From: a bacterium
Lineage (GTDB): Bacteria > Auribacterota > Tritonobacteria > UBA1439
Reading direction: 5' to 3'
Length of the DNA: 64,000 nt
NCBI GenBank assembly: GCA_028716845.1
Contig: JAQUPF010000005.1
Span: forward strand, 62,001 to 126,000
Below, in pieces: positions 15,642-24,206 of this stretch (position 1 is the first letter of the stretch; the number at the start of each line of letters is the position of its first letter). The notes below the pieces were generated by a model. That model was not told where the DNA came from. It was given only the letters and a program-made list of their open reading frames with translations, and did not search any database. Made by a program: the position numbers and the translations under genes.

Positions 15642-17105
15642 TCACTGCACGAAGACGGTCTGCGTCGCGAGGCCGGTCACCCAGTTCGAGGGCTGCATGG
15701 GGGACTGCCGGGGGTCGACGCAGACGGCCATGAGCGTGTACTCGCCCTCGTCGGTCTGGAGCGGGACGGTGAAGGAGAAGCGGCCCGAGGGGTTCCCGGC
15801 CGCGTTGAAATCGGTGAGGACGGGCGCGATCCCCGGCCTGAAGCGCATGTCGGACCGCATCGTCACGAACGCGCCCGCGGGCGTCTCCGCGCCGAAGTAG
15901 ACGTCCACGCGCGGCGCGATGTCGTTGAGCGCCCACTCGACATCCATCACGCCGCCGGCGGGAACCGTCCCGGGTGTCGCCGTGAACGCGGCCCTCGGAT
16001 CAGGCGGCGGGGGAGGGGGCGGAGGAGACGCCTCGTCGGCGAGGTTGGTGACGTTGACGCCGTTGCCGCTCACCGTGTAATAAATACCATCCGTCGAGAT
16101 TTTGAGATGGCCGTTCGTCGTGTGGCAGAATTGCATATTCTCCGGGGCCCACGTAGATCTCACGACGTCTCCCGGGTGGAGCCGTATGATCCGCTGCGGC
16201 TGTTGCTCGACCACCTTCTGGAGGTTCTCGACCGTGGTCCGGCGCGGGTGGCCATTGGAGTTGCTCCAGACCGAGATGACGGCGAACTCCGGATTCATGG
16301 CGGAGAGGAACTCAGGCGAGCTGATGCCGAAGGTGTCCGAGCCGTGGTGATCGACGTGGAGGATGTCAACGTCCCTGCCGAGGTCCGACACGACATTGGC
16401 GACCTGGGCCTCGTTGTTCCCCTCCGCGTCGCTCCCGAAGTAGAAATCGAAGCCGCCGTAGGTGATCAGGCAGGTTGCGGACATGTCGTTCTCGCTCGTG
16501 CTCAGGGCGTCGGGCCTGCGCCGCACGTGGAGCGTGGTCCCGGCATCCGCCTGCCCAACGGTCAGCCAGCGAAGGATAGCGCCGTGGCCGAGGTCGATGT
16601 CCTCGGTGCCGTCCACCTTGATCGTCCTTCTCCTCGCGGTCTGGGTGACGAAATTGTAGTAGTCGGAGGGGATGGCGGAGTTGTCCTGTCTTTTGCTCCC
16701 CCCGCGGTCATAGAAATACACGGTCCCGACGTTCGGTGAGTGGCCCGTGCCGGAGTTGCCGCCGGTGAGATCCACGAGATTGTCGAGACCGCCGACATGA
16801 TCGCTGTCATAGTGCCCCGCGGAGGTGTAATGGATCTGGGTGATGCCGTTGGCGTCCATCAACGCCTTGCAGGAATTCGCCCAGGTGTTTCCGCCTCCCA
16901 GGTCGAGGAGGACCACCGTGCCGTTCGGCCCCCTGACGAGGACCCCCGTGCCGGAGCCTCCGCCGCCCCAGACACACCAGATGTCGAGGTACTGGGCGGG
17001 GAGGAGAGCGGGCGCGGAGAGGAGAACGAGGGAAAGGACGAGCGCCGCCGCGCGGCACCGCCGACGCCCCGACATGCCGACCAGTATCCGGACCACCGGG
17101 CTCAT
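15642..17105 (-). CDS. Secreted ComEC-like metallo-beta-lactamase-fold hydrolase, copy 2
   Basis: A 487-residue paralogue of the adjacent protein with the same order: signal peptide (GMSGRRRCRAAALVLSLVLL...), MBL domain, Pro linker (SPPPPPPPPDPRAAF) and C-terminal beta-sandwich ending SNWVTGLATQTVFVQ. Its first metal motif is GHYDSDHVGGL, the HxDxDH form typical of ComEC, whereas copy 1 has HxHxDH; both keep the later HVDHHGSD. Copies share most conserved blocks but differ throughout, so the duplication is not recent. ATG 17105 follows a GGAAAGGAG site with eight-base spacing. Likely extracytoplasmic nuclease or phosphodiesterase (inference). Confidence 0.8.
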   Translation of the reverse strand: MSPVVRILVGMSGRRRCRAAALVLSLVLLSAPALLPAQYLDIWCVWGGGGSGTGVLVRGPNGTVVLLDLGGGNTWANSCKALMDANGITQIHYTSAGHYDSDHVGGLDNLVDLTGGNSGTGHSPNVGTVYFYDRGGSKRQDNSAIPSDYYNFVTQTARRRTIKVDGTEDIDLGHGAILRWLTVGQADAGTTLHVRRRPDALSTSENDMSATCLITYGGFDFYFGSDAEGNNEAQVANVVSDLGRDVDILHVDHHGSDTFGISSPEFLSAMNPEFAVISVWSNSNGHPRRTTVENLQKVVEQQPQRIIRLHPGDVVRSTWAPENMQFCHTTNGHLKISTDGIYYTVSGNGVNVTNLADEASPPPPPPPPDPRAAFTATPGTVPAGGVMDVEWALNDIAPRVDVYFGAETPAGAFVTMRSDMRFRPGIAPVLTDFNAAGNPSGRFSFTVPLQTDEGEYTLMAVCVDPRQSPMQPSNWVTGLATQTVFVQ

Positions 17106-17155
17106 GCGCGCATCTCCTTTCCCATCATCAGGATCGCATCCCGGATCGGGGCGAT

Positions 17156-17183
17156 TGTCACCCAATTGTAAATGAAATGTCAG
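17156..17183 (-). promoter_or_regulatory. Pho-box-like triple direct repeat upstream of MBL copy 2
   Basis: TGTCAC, TGTAAA and TGTCAG begin at 17156, 17167 and 17178 on the plus strand, again an exact 11-base period (gene strand: CTGACA, TTTACA, GTGACA). The spacer bases differ from copy 1 while the cores are kept. It lies 50 bases before ATG 17105 in a locally AT-rich stretch. Confidence 0.6.
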
Positions 17184-17243
17184 TTGTTAGGAAGAATTAT
17201 TGTTCAGGTGAATCGCCGGGTTCCCCCGACCCGCGCCGGGGCC

Positions 17244-18554
17244 TTATTTCCCGTCGCCCTTCATCCGCGCGGCGGCGCGCCGCTCCAGGTCGTCGACATG
17301 GTAGGCCGTCCCCACCACCCACCCGAACGGCCTGAACAGGAGGCTGTAGGCCCTCGCCCGAAGCGGCGTCCTGCCGTCCCCTTTCGGGAAATGGTAATCG
17401 GTGTAGCCGCCGCCGGGCTGCCTCCCCCTGGCGATGATCTCGCGGACGTAGTACTGGTCCTCGATCACGTCGTCGAACCTGTTCTTGCCCTCCGCGTCAT
17501 CGCGCCCGGGGAGGACGACGTTCACGCCGTCGGTCGTGTCGGCCCAGAAACAGCCGTCGCCGCCGTCGCCGTAGCGGAGGCCCCGGAGAAGGTCGGCGGA
17601 GAACGCCTTCGCGCGATCGAGCGAAATCTGCCCGAGCTGGTATTTCTCGTAGACCGCCTGGAGCATGCTCACCGCCATCTGCACCTGCGTCCGGATGAGG
17701 GCGTCCGCCTCCTCGCGGAGGATCGCCTCGATCCGTCCCGAGGCGCCGGCCGGAGAGGCGGCCGCCGCCACGATGCGCCACTCCGCGCCGTGGAGGCCGG
17801 CGGTGAGCCAGTGCGCCTGCTTCTCCGCGGGCCTGCCGGTGAGGTCGTCCGTGGATTCGTAGACGGCCGAGCCGATCCGCTCGCGGGCGACGAGGCCGGC
17901 GAGCGACGGGAGCCGGGGGTCGTGCGCGGGGGCGGGCGAGGCGACGAGGTTCCTGCCGATCATCCCGCGTTGCGTGTGGTAGAGGACGCGGCCGTCCGGC
18001 TGCATCACCCAGACCTCCACCGCGGTCCCCTTCGCGACGGGCTCGATGACCGTCGCCAGCATCTCGCTCGGCCTGAAGAGGAAGCTGACCGCCCCCGCGA
18101 AGCCGCCCGCGCCGGAGCGGACGGGATGCGCGACGGCGGCCGCGTCGAGGCCCTCAACGGAGCGGAACACCTGACTCATGACGGGCTGGCCGGTCTCCCG
18201 GACCCTCGCCGCGTGCGGCTGGCCCGCGATGCTCATCCCCTCGTACTTCCGGTAGAACTCGGGCTCGACGGCGAGGAGGACGCCCCCGGGGCTGACGGTG
18301 GCGCGGTCGACCGCCCATGGACGGCCCTCGCGGATGCCGAGGAGGATTCTCCGGGCGCCGTCCCCCTCGAGGCCGGTCTCCGCGAGGCGGCCCGCGGCCG
18401 CCTCCAGGTCGGTCCCGATGCCGTGCAGCTCCCCGCGCACCTCCTCATGCGCCGCGAGGAGGACCTTGAGCGCCTCGTGCGCGGTCTGCGCGGCCGCGCC
18501 GGCGGCCGGCAGGAACATGAGCGCCGCGAGCGCCGCAAGCCATCGCCGTCTCAT
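17244..18554 (-). CDS. Secreted protein with two Cache-like sensory domains
   Basis: A 436-residue protein with a signal peptide (about 1-24, MRRRWLAALAALMFLPAAG). Residues about 30-290 look like a dCache domain (AVDRATVSPGGVLLAVEPEFYRKYEG; FLFRPSEMLATVIEPVA; VWVMQPDGRVLYHTQRGMIG), and residues about 300-430 like an sCache_2 domain (GDGGDGCFWADTTDGVNVVLPG ... GWVVGTAYHVDDLERR). No transmembrane anchor after the signal peptide and no output domain follow, so it acts as a free or lipid-less periplasmic ligand binder. Close upstream is rmuC. The separate Cache domain may work with a partner elsewhere. Confidence 0.7.
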   Translation of the reverse strand: MRRRWLAALAALMFLPAAGAAAQTAHEALKVLLAAHEEVRGELHGIGTDLEAAAGRLAETGLEGDGARRILLGIREGRPWAVDRATVSPGGVLLAVEPEFYRKYEGMSIAGQPHAARVRETGQPVMSQVFRSVEGLDAAAVAHPVRSGAGGFAGAVSFLFRPSEMLATVIEPVAKGTAVEVWVMQPDGRVLYHTQRGMIGRNLVASPAPAHDPRLPSLAGLVARERIGSAVYESTDDLTGRPAEKQAHWLTAGLHGAEWRIVAAAASPAGASGRIEAILREEADALIRTQVQMAVSMLQAVYEKYQLGQISLDRAKAFSADLLRGLRYGDGGDGCFWADTTDGVNVVLPGRDDAEGKNRFDDVIEDQYYVREIIARGRQPGGGYTDYHFPKGDGRTPLRARAYSLLFRPFGWVVGTAYHVDDLERRAAARMKGDGK

Positions 18555-18586
18555 CGCATCCCCCCATCCGCCGTCCGCGCCCCCCG

Positions 18587-19756
18587 TCATCCGTTCTCGG
18601 GGGGAGGGACGAGCTCCCTCGGCTGCGTCTCGACCTGTTTCGGCGGCTGCATCTCGTCGGCGGCGATCCCCATCTCCCGGAAGCGCCGGGCCGACGGCAT
18701 CAGCCGCGTCTCGAGCGATCCGACCGCCCTGTTGTAGTCCGTCACCGACTTCTGGAGCGACTTCCCCACGTCCGCGACATACCCGACGAACGTCGCGAGA
18801 CGGTCGTAGAGGGCGCGGCCCTCCTCCCTTATGCGTGACACGCTCTCGGCGATCGTCTGCTGCTGCCAGCCGTAGGCGATGACCTTCAGGAGGCCGAGGA
18901 GGGAAACCGGCGAGGCGACGAGCACCTTGTTCCCGATCGCCTCCTCGAAGAGGCCGGGGTCTCGCTCGTAGGCGGCGTTGAGCGACGCCTCGCTCGGCAC
19001 GAACATCACGACGAAATCGGCCGACCGTTCGAACTGCGACCAGTACGCCTTCCCGGAGAGCTCGCGCACCCGCCCGCGCAGGGCGCGCGCGTGCTCGTCG
19101 AGTTTCGCCCGGCGGACGCCGTCGTCGCGCGCCTCGGTCGCGGCGAGGTACGACTCGAGCGGCGCCTTCGAATCGACCGGCAGGATCCCCCCCGACGGGA
19201 GGCGGATGATCATGTCGGGACGGCCGGCCTCGCCGCTCGCCTGCTCGACGAAATCGACGTTGGGGGCCATCCCCGCCGCCTCGACGATGTTCCGGAGCTG
19301 CGTCTCGCCCCAGCGGCCGCGGACCGTCGGCGACCGGAGGGCCTGGGCGAGCGTCGTCGTGGTCGTCTGGAGGGCGGCGTGCATCTCCCCGAGCTGCTTC
19401 AGGTGCCGGCCGAGATCGGCGTAGGCGCCCTCCCGCCTGCCCTCGATCTCGCGGACCGACTTGTCGAGACGGTCGAGGTTCGCCCGTACCGGGTCGATGA
19501 CCTTCTCGATCTCGCTCCGCGCCCCCCGCGCGAGCTGCTCGGCGTTCGAGCGCAGGGCGTCGCTCGCGAGTGCCTTGAACGCGTCCGACAGGGAGCCCCG
19601 GGCGTCCTCGATCCAGCGGATCTTCTCCCCGGCCGCGCCCCCCTCCGCCCTGAGCCGGGCGAGCTCGGCCTCGGCCCGCGCCCGTCCCCTGAACAGGATC
19701 GCGATCCCCACCGCGGCGCCGGCCAGGAACGCGAGGAGCATGATGAGCATCGTCAT
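18587..19756 (-). CDS. rmuC: DNA recombination protein RmuC
   Basis: A 389-residue protein with an N-terminal membrane anchor (MLIMLLAFLAGAAVGIAILF), a coiled-coil region (about 25-125) and the RmuC nuclease-like domain: SPTVRGRWGETQLRNIVEAAGM, DMIIRLPSGGILPVDSKAPL (the PD-(D/E)xK-type core with D...DSK), FVVMFVPSEASLNAAYERDP and ASPVSLLGLLKVIAYGW. All are hallmark RmuC blocks. RmuC limits inversions at short inverted repeats. Start ATG 19756 follows GGGAGGAAGG. A TGC-TAGGAT element stands near 19780. Confidence 0.92.
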   Translation of the reverse strand: MTMLIMLLAFLAGAAVGIAILFRGRARAEAELARLRAEGGAAGEKIRWIEDARGSLSDAFKALASDALRSNAEQLARGARSEIEKVIDPVRANLDRLDKSVREIEGRREGAYADLGRHLKQLGEMHAALQTTTTTLAQALRSPTVRGRWGETQLRNIVEAAGMAPNVDFVEQASGEAGRPDMIIRLPSGGILPVDSKAPLESYLAATEARDDGVRRAKLDEHARALRGRVRELSGKAYWSQFERSADFVVMFVPSEASLNAAYERDPGLFEEAIGNKVLVASPVSLLGLLKVIAYGWQQQTIAESVSRIREEGRALYDRLATFVGYVADVGKSLQKSVTDYNRAVGSLETRLMPSARRFREMGIAADEMQPPKQVETQPRELVPPPENG

Positions 19757-19888
19757 CGCGACCTTCCTCCCGGCGCCATCCTAGCAAACGGAGACGCGCG
19801 GGGCAATCGGTCGACGCCGACGCGGGCCCGGCGCGGGCCCGGCGCCTTGAATCGGCCGGTTGCTGTGTGTTATCATGATGTGAGTGTG

Positions 19889-20017
19889 ATGGCGCCCTCC
19901 CTTTTTGACTCCACGGGACGGCGGGGCGCGGTGAAGACTCCGCCCCATCGCGCTCCGTCATCCGACGGCATCGAGGTTCCCTGCACGGGCATGAAATCGC
20001 TTTTGGGGGGATCGTGA
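19889..20017 (+). CDS. Small upstream ORF translationally coupled to the sulfatase-like gene
   Basis: A 42-codon frame (starts MAPSLFDSTG, ends MKSLLGGS) that lies between an extended -10 element (TGTTATCAT, 19868-19876) and the next gene. Its TGA overlaps the GTG start at 20014 as GTGA. It may be a leader peptide that couples translation of the downstream gene, whose own ribosome-binding site (GGGGGG at 20005-20010) is weak. No family is recognised, so it could be non-coding. Confidence 0.35.
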   Translation: MAPSLFDSTGRRGAVKTPPHRAPSSDGIEVPCTGMKSLLGGS

Positions 20018-22248
20018 AACGCGCACCGGGGGGACCGACGCCCGACGGGGTTCTCCCTGCCGCCGCCCTGCTCGCCGCCACGCTCTGCCTCTTCGGTCCG
20101 CTCTTCATCTACTATACAAACCTCCCCGAATACCCGTTCTTTGCCCGTGATATCATTCCGCACCTCGCCGTGGCGGCTCTCTTCTGCGCCTCCCTCATCT
20201 TCCTCCTCACCCGGCTCCTGCCGCCGGGGCAGCGGCGGAGGATCGCCGGCCTCCTCATCGCGATCTCGTACCTCCTCTGGATCCAGGGGAACATCATTGG
20301 CTGGTGGCAGGGGGTGCTGGACGGCTCGGAGATCCGCTGGGAGGCGCTCCGCCTGCAGGGCGTGCTGGACGGAGCCCTCTGGATCGCCGTCTGCGCCGCC
20401 GCGCTCCTCGGCTCCCGCTTCCTGTCCCGGACGGCACGGGGTTGGTGCGCTGCCCTTTCCCTCGTGCAGGCGCTCGGTCTCGTCCATCTCATTTATGAGT
20501 CCCCGAAGGAACTAAGCTCCAATGGATACTGGGCCGATACTCGGGTCCTCCCCAGTTTCTCGCCCGAGAATAACGTCATACTGATCGTCCCCGACGGCTT
20601 CCAGAACGATTTGTTTCAATCCATTATCGGGGAAGACAGCCGGCACAGGGACGTGTTCGACGGATTCACCTTCTTCCGGAACGCGCTCGGTGGTTTTCCC
20701 ATGACCAACCCGAGCGTCCCCCTCATGATGACAGGGCTGTATTATGACAATACGGTACCGATCCAGACATTCATCAGGTCCGCCTACCACTCCCGCTCCC
20801 TGCCCACGGTATTGAAAGAGAACGGTTATCAGGTGCACGTGACAAACACTGCAATGCGGACCTTCGAAATGAGTATCGCCTCCAACACAAAGATTCAGCC
20901 GTGGCGCGCCCTTGTGAACATGAACAACCTTGCGCATCTGTACGACGTCACCCTCCTGCGATATCTCCCCACCGCGGCGAAGCGCCGCGTCTGGACCGGC
21001 TACAGCGGCCTGATCGAGCGGTGGGTCGACGACTACATGGTGCGGGGCGGCAAGGGAGACCTCGGTGCGGTCGGCCCCGCCCTCCACAGGGAGGTGGGCC
21101 CGTTCGAGGAGATGATCCTGCGCGCCGATGCGCGGTTCGCGCAGCCCACCTTCAAGTACTTCCATGTCATGATCCCCGGCTGGCCGTTCACGCTCAACGA
21201 GCGGCTTGAGTACGAGGAGATGCCGTGGGTCGGGGCCTCGTACAGGAGGCAGGCGATCGCGACACTGCGCCTCCTCGAGAAATACCTGGGCGTCCTCCGG
21301 GACATCGGGGTCTACGACAATTCCATGATCGTCATCGCGGCTGACCACGGCCAGGGGTATCAATTCCCGCCGACGGCCGACATGCTGCAGCGCTGCGCCG
21401 GCGATGGGGATGCGGGGAGGGACGCGGAACGGATGGTGATGGCGCTGGGACATCCCCTGGTCCTGGTGAAGCCGCCCCGTGCAACCGGCAGGATGCGTGT
21501 CAGCGACGCCCCGGTGACGCTGGGAGACATCCCGAAAACAGTGGCGGACATACTGGAGCTCGACGCCGATTTCCCGGGGAGATCCATGCTCGATGTCGCG
21601 GAGGGGGAACGCAGGGAGAGGAGATTCTTCTACCATGTAGACGGACCCGAATGGGGACGCCCCTATCTCTCATCCATGAGGGAATTCGTCGTATCGGGAA
21701 TGGTCTGGTGTCCGGCGGCATGGCGCCGGACGGGACGCATGCTGCTCCCCGGCGGCGACGGCGCGGGCATGTACAGCCCCGGAACGGCCATCACCTTCGG
21801 CGAGCACGGCACCTACAAGCGTTATCAGATGACGGGGTGGGAACCGGGCGGAGAGCTCTATTCGTTCATCGAGCATGTGCATCTGGAGCGCCGGTATCAC
21901 TGTCTTGATGTTCCAATCGATGTCATCCCCGGCATCGCCGGGATGCCGTCGCTCGTCATCCCCGTCACGCGGACGGAGGCGGGCCTGGGGCTTCGGGCCA
22001 CGCTCGCCGCCTTCGACCGTCCCGGTGGGCCCCCTGCCGGCACGGTGGAGCTGTACGTCAACGGGAGCCGGACCGATGTCTGGCACGTGACAGGATCCTG
22101 GCGGGAGTACGCGTCCTCCATCCCCGGCGAATCCACGGCCGGCGGCATCCTGACCATCGCGCTCGACGTCCCCGGGGAGGCCGGCGCGGACGGGGAGCGC
22201 GACGTCCCCCGCATCGCGATCAGGTCCCTCACGCTCTCCGAGGAATAA
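20014..22248 (+). CDS. Membrane-anchored sulfatase/phosphatase-superfamily protein
   Basis: A 744-residue protein. Residues about 1-160 contain four or five helices; then an alkaline-phosphatase-superfamily domain starts at NVILIVPDGFQNDLF (metal Asp) with a nucleophile-region candidate PMTNPSVPLMMTGLY, SLPTVLKENGYQVHV, and the metal site IVIAADHGQGYQF (DHG). The last 200 residues include a beta-rich tail. This layout resembles LTA-synthase/EptA-like enzymes that transfer head groups outside the membrane, or membrane sulfatases. Which residue is the nucleophile (Thr or Ser in TNPS) cannot be fixed here. GTG start; the ribosome-binding site is GGGGGG; uORF overlap noted. Confidence 0.75.
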   Translation: MKRAPGGPTPDGVLPAAALLAATLCLFGPLFIYYTNLPEYPFFARDIIPHLAVAALFCASLIFLLTRLLPPGQRRRIAGLLIAISYLLWIQGNIIGWWQGVLDGSEIRWEALRLQGVLDGALWIAVCAAALLGSRFLSRTARGWCAALSLVQALGLVHLIYESPKELSSNGYWADTRVLPSFSPENNVILIVPDGFQNDLFQSIIGEDSRHRDVFDGFTFFRNALGGFPMTNPSVPLMMTGLYYDNTVPIQTFIRSAYHSRSLPTVLKENGYQVHVTNTAMRTFEMSIASNTKIQPWRALVNMNNLAHLYDVTLLRYLPTAAKRRVWTGYSGLIERWVDDYMVRGGKGDLGAVGPALHREVGPFEEMILRADARFAQPTFKYFHVMIPGWPFTLNERLEYEEMPWVGASYRRQAIATLRLLEKYLGVLRDIGVYDNSMIVIAADHGQGYQFPPTADMLQRCAGDGDAGRDAERMVMALGHPLVLVKPPRATGRMRVSDAPVTLGDIPKTVADILELDADFPGRSMLDVAEGERRERRFFYHVDGPEWGRPYLSSMREFVVSGMVWCPAAWRRTGRMLLPGGDGAGMYSPGTAITFGEHGTYKRYQMTGWEPGGELYSFIEHVHLERRYHCLDVPIDVIPGIAGMPSLVIPVTRTEAGLGLRATLAAFDRPGGPPAGTVELYVNGSRTDVWHVTGSWREYASSIPGESTAGGILTIALDVPGEAGADGERDVPRIAIRSLTLSEE

Positions 22249-22324
22249 ATCCGGCGGCCGTCCCCGGTCCGTTGATGAGACGCGTCCCCGCCGCCACCGC
22301 AACGACCGCGCGCCCTCCTCCGGG

Positions 22325-23081
22325 TCAGCGGATCAGGCGGCGGCGCATCCGGGCGATGCTCCACCGGAAGAGGACGGCGGCGGTCACGGCCAGGACCGCC
22401 ACGCTCGCGAGCGGCGTCGGGGCGGGCCGGCCGAGCATGAGCGCCCGGGAGAGATCGACGGCGTGCGTGATCGGGGAGAGCCGGGAGGCGATCCTGATCC
22501 AGGCGGGGAACGGGTCGAGCGGGAAGAAGATGCCGGAGAAGAAGAAGAGGGGCGTCACGAACAGCTCGAAGAAGTAGCTGAAGGAGTCGAAGTTCGGGCT
22601 CACCGAGGTCACGAGCATCGAGAGCGAGGCGAAGTGGAAGCCGACGAGGAGGGCGAGGAGGGGGACGAGGAGCGCCCACCACGACTCCACGAGGCCGAGC
22701 GCCGCGGCGACCGCGAACATGGCGGTCCCGCTCATGAGCGACTTCGTCGCCCCCCAGGCGATGTCCCCCGCCACGACGTCCTCGATGCCGACCGGCGTGA
22801 CGATGATGGCGTCGTACGTCTTCAGGTGCACCATCTTGAGGAAGCTCATGTAGGTGCACTCGTACGCCGCGGCGAACATCGCCGAGGAGACGACGATGCC
22901 CGGGGCGAGGAACCGGACGTAGGAGACGCCGTCGACGTCCCCGAGGAAGCTGCCGAGGCCGTACCCCATGGCGACGAGGTAGAGGAACGGCTCGCCCAGA
23001 TTGCCGAGCACGTTGACGTGCAGGTATTTCCTGAACGAGTCGAAGTTCCGGCGCCAGACGCGCCAGAGTTTGCCGCTCACC

Positions 23082-23089
<8 letters not shown>
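22325..23089 (-). CDS. ABC-2 type transporter permease (NodJ-like)
   Basis: A 254-residue membrane protein with about six helices and the ABC-2 permease features FLAPGIVVSSAMFAAAYECTY and FVTPLFFFSGIFFPLDPFPAW near the C-terminus, the latter matching the NodJ/DrrB group. The N-terminus is Arg-rich (KLWRVWRRNFDSFRKY). The gene overlaps the ATPase gene by eight bases, so both form a two-gene exporter. NodIJ-like systems move lipid-linked or small hydrophobic substrates; the substrate is unknown here. Confidence 0.88.
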
Positions 23090-24011
<922 letters not shown>

Positions 24012-24138
24012 GCCCTCCCCCGTTCGCCTCCGGCCCCGGATCGCCGCGGCCGGCCGCAGGCGGGTATCATACCACGGGGCGGGGCGGGCGGAACAGGGAG
24101 CCTCGCGGACGGGCCGGCCGGGGGGGCAATAATTTCCG

Positions 24139-24167
24139 TTGACAGCCGGCGCCGGAATCATGATAAT
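24139..24167 (+). promoter_or_regulatory. Sigma-70 promoter TTGACA-N17-GATAAT
   Basis: TTGACA at 24139-24144, then exactly 17 bases, then GATAAT at 24162-24167. This is one of the best consensus promoters in the window. It lies 39 bases before the ATG at 24207 and points at the sugar dehydrogenase gene. Confidence 0.8.
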
Positions 24168-24206
24168 AGTTATCGGTTGAGTAGAGATACGAAGGGGGGC
24201 CTGGAG

